Counted from the first letter of the stretch, positions 50,951 through 58,835 are shown. The stretch is DNA of 64,000 bases from Pseudonocardia sp. DSM 110487 (GCF_019468565.1 NZ_CP080521.1:806001-870000); one strand, 5' to 3'. Notes: generated from the letters alone by a model not told the origin. Made by a program: numbers and translations.

Positions 50951-51993
50951 CCGTGATGACCGTGGCCGGCCCGCTCGATCCGGGCGAGCTGGGCGTGACG
51001 CTCATGCACGAGCACCTGCTCAACGACTGCTCGTCCTGCTGGAACCCGCCGGACCCCGGGGACGTCGAGGGGCTCGAGATCGCGGAGTTGCCGGTTCGGA
51101 TGGAGTTCCTCGGCCGCCTGCGCAACGACCCGTTCCTGTCGGAGGACAACTGCCGGCTCGACGACGTCGACACCGCGGTCGCGGAGGCCGGCCGCTTCGT
51201 GGAGGCGGGCGGGCACACGATCGTCGAGCAGACGTGCGAAGGGATCGGCCGCGATCCCCGTGGGTTGTTGCGGATCTCGCAGGAGACCGGGCTGAACATC
51301 GTGATGGGCTGCGGGTTCTACCTGGAGGCGAGTCACCCACCGGTGGTGCGCGGGATGAGCGTCGAGGCCGTCGCGGAGCACATCGAGCGGGAGATCCGCG
51401 ACGGGGTGGACGGCGTCCGGCCGGGGATCATCGGCGAGATCGGCGTGTCGGCGGCCTTCACCGCCGAGGAGGAGAAGGTGCTGCGTGGGGCCGCGCGGGC
51501 GCAGGCCCGCACCGGGCTGCCGCTCTCGGTACACCTACCCGGCTGGGAGCGCCACGGTCACCGCGTCCTCGACGTCACGGCGGAGGAGGGGGTCGCCCCG
51601 CACGCCACGGTGCTCTGCCACCTGAACCCCAGCCTCGATGACCTCCTCTACCAGCACTCCCTCGCCGAGCTGGGGGTGTGGCTCGAGTACGACATGGTCG
51701 GCCTCGAGTTCTACTTCGCCGACCAGGACGCGCAGTCGCCGTCCGACGAGGAGAACGCTCGCGCGATCGCCGCCCTGATCGAGGCAGGCTACGGCGAGCA
51801 GCTGCTGGTCTCCGGCGACGTCTTCATCAAGACCATGCTCGTGCGCTACGGCGGCTACGGGTACGACCACCTGCTCACGAGCTTCGCGGCTCGGCTGCAT
51901 CGCCACGGGGTCTCCGCGGTGGACGTCGAGCGCCTGCTCGTGCACAACCCGGCTTCCGTCTTCGCGGCGGCCGCGAAGGGAGTTCAGCGATGA
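50947..51993 (+). CDS. Phosphotriesterase-family metal hydrolase
   Basis: A 348-residue amidohydrolase-fold protein. The N-terminal metal motif is VTLMHEHLL, the bridging ligand position is GIIGEIGVSAAFT (Glu where parathion hydrolase has carboxylated Lys, as in Php-type homology proteins), then His in LPLSVHLPGWE and HATVLCHLNPS, and Asp in LVSGDVFIK. Family members hydrolyse lactones, phosphate esters or sugar lactones. Coupling to the importer suggests that the imported compound or a lactone derived from it is the substrate; this is inference. Confidence 0.88.
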   Translation: MTVMTVAGPLDPGELGVTLMHEHLLNDCSSCWNPPDPGDVEGLEIAELPVRMEFLGRLRNDPFLSEDNCRLDDVDTAVAEAGRFVEAGGHTIVEQTCEGIGRDPRGLLRISQETGLNIVMGCGFYLEASHPPVVRGMSVEAVAEHIEREIRDGVDGVRPGIIGEIGVSAAFTAEEEKVLRGAARAQARTGLPLSVHLPGWERHGHRVLDVTAEEGVAPHATVLCHLNPSLDDLLYQHSLAELGVWLEYDMVGLEFYFADQDAQSPSDEENARAIAALIEAGYGEQLLVSGDVFIKTMLVRYGGYGYDHLLTSFAARLHRHGVSAVDVERLLVHNPASVFAAAAKGVQR

Positions 51994-52739
51994 CGAGCGT
52001 GCTCGTCGCCGGCGAGTCGTGGGTGAGCGAGGCGACGCACTACAAGGGCTTCGACTCGTTCACCTCCGTCACCTTCCACACCGGGATCGAGCCGCTGCGC
52101 GACGCGCTCACCGGGGCGGGCATCGACGTGACCCACATGCCGGCGCACGACGTGCCCGCGCGGTTCCCGTCGAGCGTCGAGGAGCTCGCGGCCTTCGACG
52201 TGGTGATCCTCTCCGACATCGGCGCCAACTCGATCCTGCTGCACCCTGACACCTGGCTCGAGGGCAAGCGCAGGCCCAACCGGCTCGCCGTGCTCGCCGA
52301 GTGGGTCCGCGGAGGGGGCGGTCTAGCGATGGCCGGTGGCTACCTGAGTTTTCAGGGGTTCGAGGGCAAGGGCTTCTTCCACGGCACGGCCGTCGACGAC
52401 GTGTTGCCGAGCGTGATCTCCCCGTACGACGACCGCGTGGAGACCCCGGAAGGTGTCGACCCGAAGATCGTCGACGCGGGCCATGCCGTTCTGTCCGGTG
52501 TGGACGGCGAGTGGCCGTTCCTGCTCGGCTACAACCGGTTCGCCGTGAAGGACGACGCGCACGTACTGGCGGAGGTTGCAGGCGATCCGCTCCTGGCCGT
52601 GCGCGGGGTCGGCCAGGGGCGGACGCTCGCGTGGGCGTCGGACATCGGGCCGCACTGGTGCCCCACCGAGTTCGTGGAGTGGCCGGGGTACGCGACCTTG
52701 TTCACGAACGTCGTGCGCTGGTTGGCTCGCGAGTCGTGA
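51990..52739 (+). CDS. Glutamine-amidotransferase/ThuA-like protein
   Basis: A 249-residue protein related to the DUF1355/ThuA-like class I amidotransferase fold. It begins MTSVLVAGESWVSEATHYKG, continues GFDSFTSVTFHTGIEPLRDAL, DVVILSDIGANSILLHPDTW and LAEWVRGGGGLAMAGGYLSFQG, and ends LFTNVVRWLARES. The nucleophile Cys is absent at the elbow (GGGLAMAGGYLS), as in ThuA-type proteins involved in sugar (trehalose) metabolism. It is coupled on both sides within the importer operon. The reaction is unknown. Confidence 0.78.
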   Translation: MTSVLVAGESWVSEATHYKGFDSFTSVTFHTGIEPLRDALTGAGIDVTHMPAHDVPARFPSSVEELAAFDVVILSDIGANSILLHPDTWLEGKRRPNRLAVLAEWVRGGGGLAMAGGYLSFQGFEGKGFFHGTAVDDVLPSVISPYDDRVETPEGVDPKIVDAGHAVLSGVDGEWPFLLGYNRFAVKDDAHVLAEVAGDPLLAVRGVGQGRTLAWASDIGPHWCPTEFVEWPGYATLFTNVVRWLARES

Positions 52740-53689
52740 CCCCGATCATCCTCGACTGCGACCCCGGCCACGACGACGCGATCGCGATCATGCTCGCGGC
52801 CGGCGACCCGGCCGTCGACCTGCTGGCCATCACCACCGTCGCCGGGAACCAGACGCTCGAGAAGACCACCCTCAACGCGTTGCGCGTGTGCACGCTGGCC
52901 GGTATCCACGACGTGCCCGTCGCGGCGGGCTCTGCCCGGCCACTGATGCGGCCGCTGCAGGTCGCCGAGGACGTCCACGGCGAGTCCGGCCTCGACGGTC
53001 CGCGGTTCGGCGAGCCCACGGTGAAGGTCGTCGACGAGCACGCCGTCGACCTGATGCACCGCATGCTGCAGGAGCACCCGGAGCCGGTGGCGCTCGTGCC
53101 GACCGGTCCGCTGACCAACATCGCGCTGCTGCTCACGCGGTACCCGGAGGACGCGGCGCGGATCCGCGAGATCGTGCTGATGGGCGGCTCGACCGACCGC
53201 GGCAACGTCGGTCCGTACGCCGAGTTCAACATCTTCGTCGACCCCGAGGCGGCGGCGATCGTGTTCGGCAGCGGGGTGCCGGTCACGATGTGCGGGCTCA
53301 ACGTCACCCACCAGGCGCTCGTCACGCCCGACGTCGTGTCACGGCTGGAGGCGCTCGGCGGGGAGCTCGGCACGGTGTGCGCCGAGCTGATGACGTTCTT
53401 CGCCTCGACCTACAAGCAGCTGTGGGGGTTCGAGGCGCCGCCGCTGCACGACCCGGTGGCCGTGGCGCGGGTGATCGACCCGACGCTCGTGGAGTGCGTG
53501 GACGCGCACGTGGCGATCGAGGTCTCGGGGGAGCACACCCGCGGGGCCACGGTCGTGGACCTGCACGGATACCTCGGTGCGGCACCCAACGCGAAGGTGG
53601 CGGTAGGGCTCGACGTGCCCCGCTTCTGGGACCGGCTCGTCGCCGCGCTGGGGAGATTGACTCCGACGAACGGCGCTGCGCGCCACTGA
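52736..53689 (+). CDS. Inosine/uridine-preferring nucleoside hydrolase
   Basis: A 317-residue protein with the Ca-binding signature IILDCDPGHDDAIAIMLA at the N-terminus, VAAGSARPLMRPLQ, LVPTGPLTNIALLL, IVLMGGS, AEFNIFVDPEAAAIV and LHDPVAVARVIDP. It cleaves N-ribosidic bonds of nucleosides to ribose and base in the cytoplasm. GTG overlaps the preceding stop. The stop codon TGA lies within the target duplication and end of the insertion element, so the element inserted exactly at the end of the gene without changing the protein. Confidence 0.92.
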   Translation: MTPIILDCDPGHDDAIAIMLAAGDPAVDLLAITTVAGNQTLEKTTLNALRVCTLAGIHDVPVAAGSARPLMRPLQVAEDVHGESGLDGPRFGEPTVKVVDEHAVDLMHRMLQEHPEPVALVPTGPLTNIALLLTRYPEDAARIREIVLMGGSTDRGNVGPYAEFNIFVDPEAAAIVFGSGVPVTMCGLNVTHQALVTPDVVSRLEALGGELGTVCAELMTFFASTYKQLWGFEAPPLHDPVAVARVIDPTLVECVDAHVAIEVSGEHTRGATVVDLHGYLGAAPNAKVAVGLDVPRFWDRLVAALGRLTPTNGAARH

Positions 53690-53705
53690 GCCTTTGCCAA
53701 CCTGA

Positions 53706-54503
53706 TCATGCGCTGGCGATCATGAGGGTCTGAACTGCGGCGATGAGCCGGTGGGCGGTGTTCGGGCTGGAGCGGATCTTCCGCAGGACCCGCCAGTTCT
53801 TCAGCTCGGCGTTGGCCCGCTCGCCGGGTCGACGGCGGCGGGCGTGGGCGGTGTTGACGTCCTTCTGGTTCCGGGACAGGCACCGGTAGCGGCCGGTGCC
53901 CAGATCCTTCCGACGGCGCCGCTGCGGAACCGCGACCGTCGGCCCGGCGCCCTGATAGGCGGTGTCGGCCGCCGCGGGGATCTCGTGGGCGGCCAGCGCC
54001 TCGATGATCCCGTGCTCACGGGCAGCGCCCATGTCATGTCTCGCGCCGGGCAGCGGCGGCGAGATCCATACCAGCCGGCCGATCGGGTCGGCGACGACCT
54101 GCACGTTCAGCCCGTGGGCCTTGTGCTTGCCGGAGTAGAAGGCCCGGTCATAGCCCGATGTCATGCCTACCCGGTCGATGCGCAGCAGGGTGCCGTCGAG
54201 GATCACGAACGCCTTGCGGCGGGCGACCTCGATCGCCTGGGCCAGGGTGGGAGCCATCGCGGCGAGCAGTTCGAGCGCCTCACGGATGTACCGGTACACC
54301 GTCGAGGTCCCGATGCGGAAGCCGCAGGCCAGGTCGGCGTAGGTCTCGCCCTTACGCAGGTGCGCGACCACGAGCAGCGCCTGCCGGCCGGGCGAGAGCT
54401 TCCGCCACCGGGTTCGGCGCTGGTTGCGCTGCGCTCGCAGCGCATCGGAGAGCACGCCGAGGGCGCGGCTGGACACGGTCATCCCGGACGGGTAGGACAG
54501 CAC
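53706..54503 (-). CDS. IS5/ISL2-family transposase (DDE_Tnp_4 type)
   Basis: A 265-residue transposase. An N-terminal helix-turn-helix (LSPGRQALLVVAHLRKGETYADLACGF, then GTSTVYRYIREAL) precedes the catalytic domain with the first Asp in FVILDGTLLRID, the second in PPLPGARHDMGAA, and the Glu in RPGERANAELKNWRVL. Length is normal for the ISL2 group. GTG 54503 is chosen for a GGAGC site upstream; the frame is open further. Nothing suggests inactivation: no frameshift or early stop. Confidence 0.88.
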   Translation of the reverse strand: MLSYPSGMTVSSRALGVLSDALRAQRNQRRTRWRKLSPGRQALLVVAHLRKGETYADLACGFRIGTSTVYRYIREALELLAAMAPTLAQAIEVARRKAFVILDGTLLRIDRVGMTSGYDRAFYSGKHKAHGLNVQVVADPIGRLVWISPPLPGARHDMGAAREHGIIEALAAHEIPAAADTAYQGAGPTVAVPQRRRRKDLGTGRYRCLSRNQKDVNTAHARRRRPGERANAELKNWRVLRKIRSSPNTAHRLIAAVQTLMIASA

Positions 54504-54620
54504 GTTGAAGCTCCTGGTGGGACGTGTTGATCTAGGCAATCGCCCGTCTACCAGGAGATTCGCCCATTCGAGGCCACGCCACGCTGCACACCGCTGACTG
54601 CCCGCCCAGGTCGGCAAAAT

Positions 54621-55286
54621 TCATTCGTTACTTTTGGCGTCATGGCGCGCCAGCAGGTATCCGGCGGGGGGCTTGCCTGGCGCCGGAGCAACGATTCGCA
54701 GGCGTCCGAGCTCGGCGAAGTCGTGCTCGCGCAGTCGGTCGGCGAGCGCGTCGAGGGTCCACAGATACGCCGGTGAGGCTCTGTGGTCGTACGGGACCCA
54801 ACCGTTGGCGTCTGCGGTGTCGGTGATCTGCACACCGATCAGCAGGGGTCCGCCCGGCTCTACCACTCGGGCGAACTCGGTCAGGACGCGCGGAAGCAGG
54901 TCCGGCGGCGTGTGGATCAACGAGAAGTGCGCCAGGATGCCCGCGATCGACTCGTCCCCTGCGTCGAGATGGAGCATAGAACCGACCTCGTAGCGCAGGT
55001 CGGGACGATACCGGCGGGCGATCGCGACCATGGCCGGTGACAGATCGATCCCGTAAGCCCGGATACCGGCTCGATCCAGGTGATCGGTCCACTGTCCGGG
55101 ACCGCAACCCGCATCGACCACAGCACCCACCGACCCACCGGCGCGGACGAGGTCGGCGAAGGCGTTGATCATCCCCGCTGACAGCGCATCGATGACTTGG
55201 TCGCCCTGTCGCACCATGTCGTCGTACAACTCGGCGACCTCGTCGTAGTCTCGGCGGGTCCGATCCAACGCTTCGTTCTCACTCAC
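54621..55286 (-). CDS. Passenger SAM-dependent methyltransferase inside the IS
   Basis: A 221-residue class I methyltransferase. It begins VSENEALDRTRRDYDEVAELYDDMV, then GAVVDAGCGPGQWTDHL (motif I), GIDLSPAMVAIARR, LHLDAGDESIAGILAHFSLIHTP and VVEPGGPLLIGVQ. It resembles small-molecule methyltransferases (arsenite/ubiquinone-like class) rather than DNA methyltransferases, since it lacks a DPPY/NPPF motif. It lies wholly between the IS right-end copies and is transcribed with the transposase strand. A palindrome (GGAGTGTC-g-GACACTCC, 55318-55334) lies 31 bases upstream of its start and may be a promoter or operator. Confidence 0.85.
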   Translation of the reverse strand: MSENEALDRTRRDYDEVAELYDDMVRQGDQVIDALSAGMINAFADLVRAGGSVGAVVDAGCGPGQWTDHLDRAGIRAYGIDLSPAMVAIARRYRPDLRYEVGSMLHLDAGDESIAGILAHFSLIHTPPDLLPRVLTEFARVVEPGGPLLIGVQITDTADANGWVPYDHRASPAYLWTLDALADRLREHDFAELGRLRIVAPAPGKPPAGYLLARHDAKSNE

Positions 55287-55317
55287 CCGCCGGACTCTAG
55301 GGAACAGGTCGGACGTA

Positions 55318-55334
55318 GGAGTGTCGGACACTCC
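55318..55334. promoter_or_regulatory. Palindrome upstream of the passenger methyltransferase
   Basis: GGAGTGTC and GACACTCC are perfect 8-base arms around a single G. The site is inside the IS, 31 bases before the methyltransferase GTG, and far from the transposase. It could be a regulator site carried with the passenger gene. Confidence 0.5.
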
Positions 55335-55630
55335 AACCGCGAAGGCGACGCGATCGATCCGTCCGCCCAGGACGGTGGGCACCACCTTTACCACCGCCCC
55401 CACCAAGCTGTCCACGACGGCCGCAGCGCTGGCACATCCACTCCCGGACCGCACGCCACGCCGCACAACCGCTGGCCAGCCCCCTCACCAGGTTGGCAAA
55501 GGCTCACTGAGGTCTCCGCGCTTGCTTCGCGGCGCGCGCAGACCTCAGACATCCATGGCGGTTAGGTTCCGACGAACGCGCCGTTCGTCGGAACGTCTCC
55601 CGTTCGAGCGACCGCGCCCAGAAACATTGT

Positions 55631-55644
55631 TATCAGAAGTGATA
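55631..55644. promoter_or_regulatory. Palindrome before the toxin-antitoxin-like pair
   Basis: TATCA-gaag-TGATA is a short dyad 10 bases before the GTG of the nucleotidyltransferase gene, in an AT-rich patch that also holds possible promoter elements. The HTH protein encoded second in the operon could bind here, as antitoxins commonly do. Confidence 0.5.
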
Positions 55645-55654
55645 CCATGTTGCG

Positions 55655-56377
55655 GTGGCGCAGAACGACTCGAGCAGGACGGAGCACGCGCTCGATCAGG
55701 CAAGTCCTGATCTGCTGGCGGTCCTGGAGTCGGCTGCCCGGCTCCAGGAACTCGTGCCGGATGCCGTCCTGGTCGGCGGTTCGGCGGCGGCCCTCTACGC
55801 CGGCCACCGCGACTCGTGCGACCACGATCACGTGATCGGGGACCTGCGGGACCGGTTCGACGTCGTGTTGGAGGCGCTCGAGTCCGAGGGCGAGTGGGTC
55901 ACCAACCGGGTGCGGCCCGGCAAGATCATCCTCGGTCAGCTCGGTGACATCGAAGCGGGCGTTCGTCAGATGATCCGAACGCGCCCTCTCGAGACCGCCG
56001 AGGTTCCGCTCCCTTCGGGGCGGTCCCTGCGCGTGCCGACGGCGGAGGAGACGCTGCGCATCAAGGGGTTCCTGATCGTCCGCCGGAACCAGACCAGGGA
56101 CTACCTCGATGTGGCCGCGTTGTCCGATCGCTATGGCGCCGACGCGGCGGCCGCGGTCCTGGCCGCGATCGATGACTACTACGCCGACCAGCACGGCCAG
56201 GGGCGCGGCGTCGCATCCCAGGTTGCGCGGCAGCTCGCGGATCCGCGGCCGAAGGACGAGTCGGTCACGCGCCAGCTCGGTTCGTATCGGAATCTGCGGA
56301 CGCGGTGGACCGACTGGGCCGAGGTGCGTCGCGCCTGCATGGCTGTCGCTGCCGGCATGCTGGATGCGAAGGAGTAG
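55655..56377 (+). CDS. AbiEii-like nucleotidyltransferase, putative toxin
   Basis: A 240-residue protein of the nucleotidyltransferase superfamily. The signature VPDAVLVGGSAAALYAGHRDSCDHDHVIGD shows the GS motif and the Asp-x-Asp pair of the catalytic site. A C-terminal helical region follows (TAEETLRIKGFLIVRRNQTRDYLDVAALS), typical of AbiEii/MenT-type toxins, which modify tRNA or proteins with nucleotides. It is directly followed by an HTH gene. GTG start. Placed just outside the IS. Toxicity is inferred from family, not shown. Confidence 0.78.
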   Translation: MAQNDSSRTEHALDQASPDLLAVLESAARLQELVPDAVLVGGSAAALYAGHRDSCDHDHVIGDLRDRFDVVLEALESEGEWVTNRVRPGKIILGQLGDIEAGVRQMIRTRPLETAEVPLPSGRSLRVPTAEETLRIKGFLIVRRNQTRDYLDVAALSDRYGADAAAAVLAAIDDYYADQHGQGRGVASQVARQLADPRPKDESVTRQLGSYRNLRTRWTDWAEVRRACMAVAAGMLDAKE

Positions 56378-56381
56378 CGCG

Positions 56382-56819
56382 ATGCCACTCGCATTTCGCA
56401 ACCTCGACATCACTCCGGAGGCACCGGTCTCCTCGTGGCCGACCGAGGCCGTTCAGGCGGCGTTGGAGCGCGGCGATCTCGAACACTGGCGCCGGATCGT
56501 CGCGGAGGTGAATCAAGATCCGTGGGGTCGGATCGCTCGACAGCTCGAGGAAGTGCTGTCGCATTCCCGCCCCTACGGCATCGCCGACGCGATGGACGTC
56601 GCGCTCGCGCGGGCCCGGCGGCGGGCCGAGGACGAGGAGCGAGAGCAGGTTGCGGCCGAGGTCCGGGACGCGATCGCCCGGTCCGGGTTGAGCCGCGCGG
56701 AGTTCGCCTCCCGCATCGGGACGTCGGCATCTCGGCTGTCGACCTATGCGACAGGAAAGGTCACGCCGTCGGCGTCATTGATGGTCAGGATGCGCCGCGT
56801 CGCAGCTCAGGGGGAATGA
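56382..56819 (+). CDS. XRE-family HTH protein, putative antitoxin
   Basis: A 145-residue protein. Residues about 20-80 form a non-DNA-binding part (WPTEAVQAALERGDLEHWRRIVAEV, IARQLEEVLSHS). The C-terminal 60 residues are an XRE helix-turn-helix (VRDAIARSGLSRAEFASRIG, TSASRLSTYATGKVTPSASLMVRMRRVA). The ATG is four bases after the nucleotidyltransferase stop with GGAG eight bases upstream. An HTH partner directly following a nucleotidyltransferase matches toxin-antitoxin logic, though here the toxin gene comes first. Confidence 0.78.
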   Translation: MPLAFRNLDITPEAPVSSWPTEAVQAALERGDLEHWRRIVAEVNQDPWGRIARQLEEVLSHSRPYGIADAMDVALARARRRAEDEEREQVAAEVRDAIARSGLSRAEFASRIGTSASRLSTYATGKVTPSASLMVRMRRVAAQGE

Positions 56820-56850
56820 TCCCGGCGGCGCGCTGGGTTCGCCTGCGGAT

Positions 56851-57600
56851 TCACAGGGTCAACGGCTCTCCAGGGGCGAGAATGCGCACGTCGGTGTCGG
56901 GTGCCACGTCGGCGGCCGCCTGCTCGTAGAGGTCGGGGCGGTCGCGGTCGAGCTTCAGCAGCAACCGGTCCCGCACCGGGCCTGCCGTGTACGCGTAGTG
57001 GATGGGCACGGCCAGGCGTGGATGCAGGACCTTCGTGAGGTCGGCGGCCTGCTCGGCATCCATGACGACCTGGCGGCCCAGCATCGGGCGGATCCGCAGC
57101 CCGTTGATCGGGAGCAGGGCGAGGTCCAGGTCGGGGAAGCGGCGGGCGATCTCGTCGAGTTCAGGGATGCGCATGGTGTCGCCGCCGAAGAAGACGGCCT
57201 GCCCGTCGGACCGGAGCACGAAGGTCGCCTCCGGTACCGAGTGCTTTGCCGGGGCGGCGGTGACCCGGACCGGGCCGAGCTCGGCGCTGTCCCAGTCCCC
57301 GAGCGCGACGACATTGTGGAAACCGGCCGCCCGGACCCGCGCCGCCAGTGACGGGATGGTGGCGACGGGGACCTGTTTGTCCGGGTAGCCGGCCAGTGCA
57401 TGCAGGTCGCAATGGTCGTAGTGGCCGTGGCTGATGACGATCCCGCTGAGCGGCGGGAGGTCGGCGGCGCTCGCGAACGCGCGCGGCTCGCCGGGGTGGT
57501 AGCCCGGCCGCTCGGACAGCCAGGGGTCGGTGAGGATCGCGGCCCCGTCGAAGTCGAGGAGAACGCTCGCGTGGACGACACGGGTGACTGTCGTGGTCAT
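56851..57600 (-). CDS. MBL-fold metal hydrolase (UlaG/lactonase-like)
   Basis: A 249-residue metallo-beta-lactamase-fold protein. The metal motif is ISHGHYDHCDLHAL (HxHxDH-type), with further ligands His in AAPAKHSVPEATFVL, Asp in VFFGGDTMRIPE and His in LAVPIHYAYT. The N-terminal LLDFDGAAILTDPWLSERPGYH is typical of UlaG- and NAPE-PLD-like members that act on lactones or phosphodiesters. It is divergent from a TetR gene with two operators between, so it is likely an inducible detoxification hydrolase. Confidence 0.87.
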   Translation of the reverse strand: MTTTVTRVVHASVLLDFDGAAILTDPWLSERPGYHPGEPRAFASAADLPPLSGIVISHGHYDHCDLHALAGYPDKQVPVATIPSLAARVRAAGFHNVVALGDWDSAELGPVRVTAAPAKHSVPEATFVLRSDGQAVFFGGDTMRIPELDEIARRFPDLDLALLPINGLRIRPMLGRQVVMDAEQAADLTKVLHPRLAVPIHYAYTAGPVRDRLLLKLDRDRPDLYEQAAADVAPDTDVRILAPGEPLTL

Positions 57601-57615
57601 GATCGCCTCTTGGGA

Positions 57616-57655
57616 AGACAGCTGTCTATGGACGCTTGTAAGTAGACACGCGTCT
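57616..57655. promoter_or_regulatory. Two AGAC...GTCT operators for the TetR/MBL pair
   Basis: AGACAGCTGTCT (57616-57627, perfect palindrome) and AGACACGCGTCT (57644-57655, outer arms AGAC/GTCT conserved) are 28 bases centre to centre. Both lie in the gap between divergent genes, so one TetR could repress both. Confidence 0.65.
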
Positions 57656-57698
57656 TTCTATGATCGCAACAGTGAACTGCGGGCGGAGAGGAGTCGCG

Positions 57699-58295
57699 AT
57701 GACCAGGCCGGCCTCCGGTCGGAGAGTCAACCGGCGAGGCGAGGGCGAGCGACTGCGTGGCGAGCTCGTCGAGGCCGCATGCCGGCTCCTGGAGCGTCTC
57801 GACGGCGAGGAGTCGCTGTCCCTGCGTGCCGTCACACGGGAGGCGGGCGTTGCACCGCAGAGCTTCTACCTGCACTTCCCGGACAAGCAGGCGCTCATGC
57901 GCGCGGTGTACGAGGCGAGGTACGCCGAGCTGACGGCAGGGATGCGGGACGCGCTTGCGCAGCTGGACAGCACGGCACCGCCCACTGAGCGCGTCGGAGC
58001 CATCGCTCGCGCCTACTGCCGCTTCGGCCTGACTCGCCCCGCCGAGTACCGCGTGCTGTTCGGCACGCTGGGCACGTCGGGATGGGATCCCGAGACCCTG
58101 CCGGGTCTGGTGGCCTTCCAACTGTTCCGGGACGAGCTCGCCGGCTGCGTGGCGTCCGATGCCGATGAGGTCACCGTGTGTCTCTGGGCGTCTCTCCACG
58201 GCCTGGTCACCCTGCGGGTGAATCGGCCGTCTTTCGCCTGGCCGCCCATCGACGACCTGATCGACCGGACCGTCGCGGCCTACGCCGGCGGCTGA
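57699..58295 (+). CDS. TetR-family regulator divergent from MBL hydrolase
   Basis: A 198-residue TetR protein. HTH about residues 15-62: GERLRGELVEAACRLLERLDGEESLSLRAVTREAGVAPQSFYLHFPDKQALMRAV split by a short loop. The C-terminal domain has LTRPAEYRVLFGTLGTSG, the TetR_C_13-like pattern. ATG has GAGAGGAG seven bases upstream. It likely represses the MBL hydrolase through the paired operators. Its last 16 bases overlap the convergent small Cys protein gene. Confidence 0.88.
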   Translation: MTRPASGRRVNRRGEGERLRGELVEAACRLLERLDGEESLSLRAVTREAGVAPQSFYLHFPDKQALMRAVYEARYAELTAGMRDALAQLDSTAPPTERVGAIARAYCRFGLTRPAEYRVLFGTLGTSGWDPETLPGLVAFQLFRDELAGCVASDADEVTVCLWASLHGLVTLRVNRPSFAWPPIDDLIDRTVAAYAGG

Positions 58296-58495
58296 TCGTC
58301 AGGATCCCGGGACTGCCGGGCTCGCATGGCGAGGTGCGCGACGGGGCACGGCCAGGTCGTCACGGTGGTGAGGCAGCCGCGGCAGCGGCCGTCGGGTAGC
58401 CGCCGGTGGATCGCGAGCACCCGTTCCGCGCCGCCGGGCTGCTGCGCCATGAACTGGATGGCGGCGTCGACGTCGGTGACGGAGAAGTCAGCCAT
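58280..58495 (-). CDS. Small Cys-motif protein, unknown function
   Basis: A 71-residue protein: MADFSVTDVDAAIQFMAQQP, then VLAIHRRLPDGRCRGCLTTVTTWPCPVAHLA. The H...P...GxCxxC...PCP arrangement recurs in many small actinobacterial proteins and probably binds one zinc. It follows the larger Cys protein with an 8-base overlap, so both are cotranscribed leftward, divergent from the XRE-DUF5753 regulator. No function is known to me; linkage suggests the regulator system as partner. Confidence 0.65.
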   Translation of the reverse strand: MADFSVTDVDAAIQFMAQQPGGAERVLAIHRRLPDGRCRGCLTTVTTWPCPVAHLAMRARQSRDPDDQPPA

Positions 58496-58748
58496 CGCGG
58501 CGCAACCGGCAGCGGAGGCGCCGGGCCCGTCGCTGCGCGGGCGTCCGTGGGTTGCAGAGCGGGCACGGCCGTCCCGGGCCTTCCGTCAACGCGGCGCTGA
58601 CGACGACCGCGCCGCAGCGGGCGGCGTAGCGACCGGTCGAGGACGTGGCGAACACCCCCTCCTCGACGAGGTGATCACACCGGTCGAGGGCGGTGACGAT
58701 CACCAGTCCGCTCGTACTGGATGGCACGTGCGCTGGCCGCTTCGGCAT
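58488..58748 (-). CDS. Small Cys-rich protein, paralogue of 27677-27943
   Basis: An 86-residue protein. Core SGLVIVTALDRCDHLVEEG, then YAARCGAVVVSAALTEGPG, then RPCPLCNPRT and a basic tail. It shares the C...H...CG...CPxC pattern and spacing with the zinc-type protein at 27677. ATG 58748 has no strong ribosome site. It heads a two-gene leftward unit divergent from the XRE-DUF5753 gene, 87 bases apart, a layout often seen beside such regulators in this group. Confidence 0.65.
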   Translation of the reverse strand: MPKRPAHVPSSTSGLVIVTALDRCDHLVEEGVFATSSTGRYAARCGAVVVSAALTEGPGRPCPLCNPRTPAQRRARRLRCRLRRDG

Positions 58749-58835
58749 AGCAACACCATAGAAGACGCATGTGCGAGTTAGGAAGTAGTAGGCCGGGCGT
58801 GTCTTTCGACGGCCGATAGGCCACACTGCTCAGCT

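Larger units (their letters stand above)
53688..55505. mobile_element. IS5/ISL2-type element with methyltransferase passenger
   Basis: The ends GAGCCTTTGCCAACCTG (53688-53704) and its exact complement (55489-55505) are flanked by ACT on both sides (53685-53687 and 55506-55508), fitting the ANT target duplication of the ISL2 group. Inside are a transposase and a SAM methyltransferase gene, both leftward. An internal, diverged copy of the right end lies at 54575-54618 (CAGGTCGGCAAA), just between the two genes. The outer sequence 55452-55500 resembles it, which suggests the right end was duplicated around the captured gene. Confidence 0.85.

Noticed and set aside
53688..55505. Possibility that the 54621 methyltransferase is a restriction-modification enzyme
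   Set aside because: It lacks DNA methyltransferase catalytic motifs and no endonuclease is linked; it reads as a small-molecule methyltransferase.
55655..56819. Classical AbiE system
   Set aside because: AbiE has the antitoxin gene first with a different winged-helix protein; here the nucleotidyltransferase is first and the partner is XRE-type.
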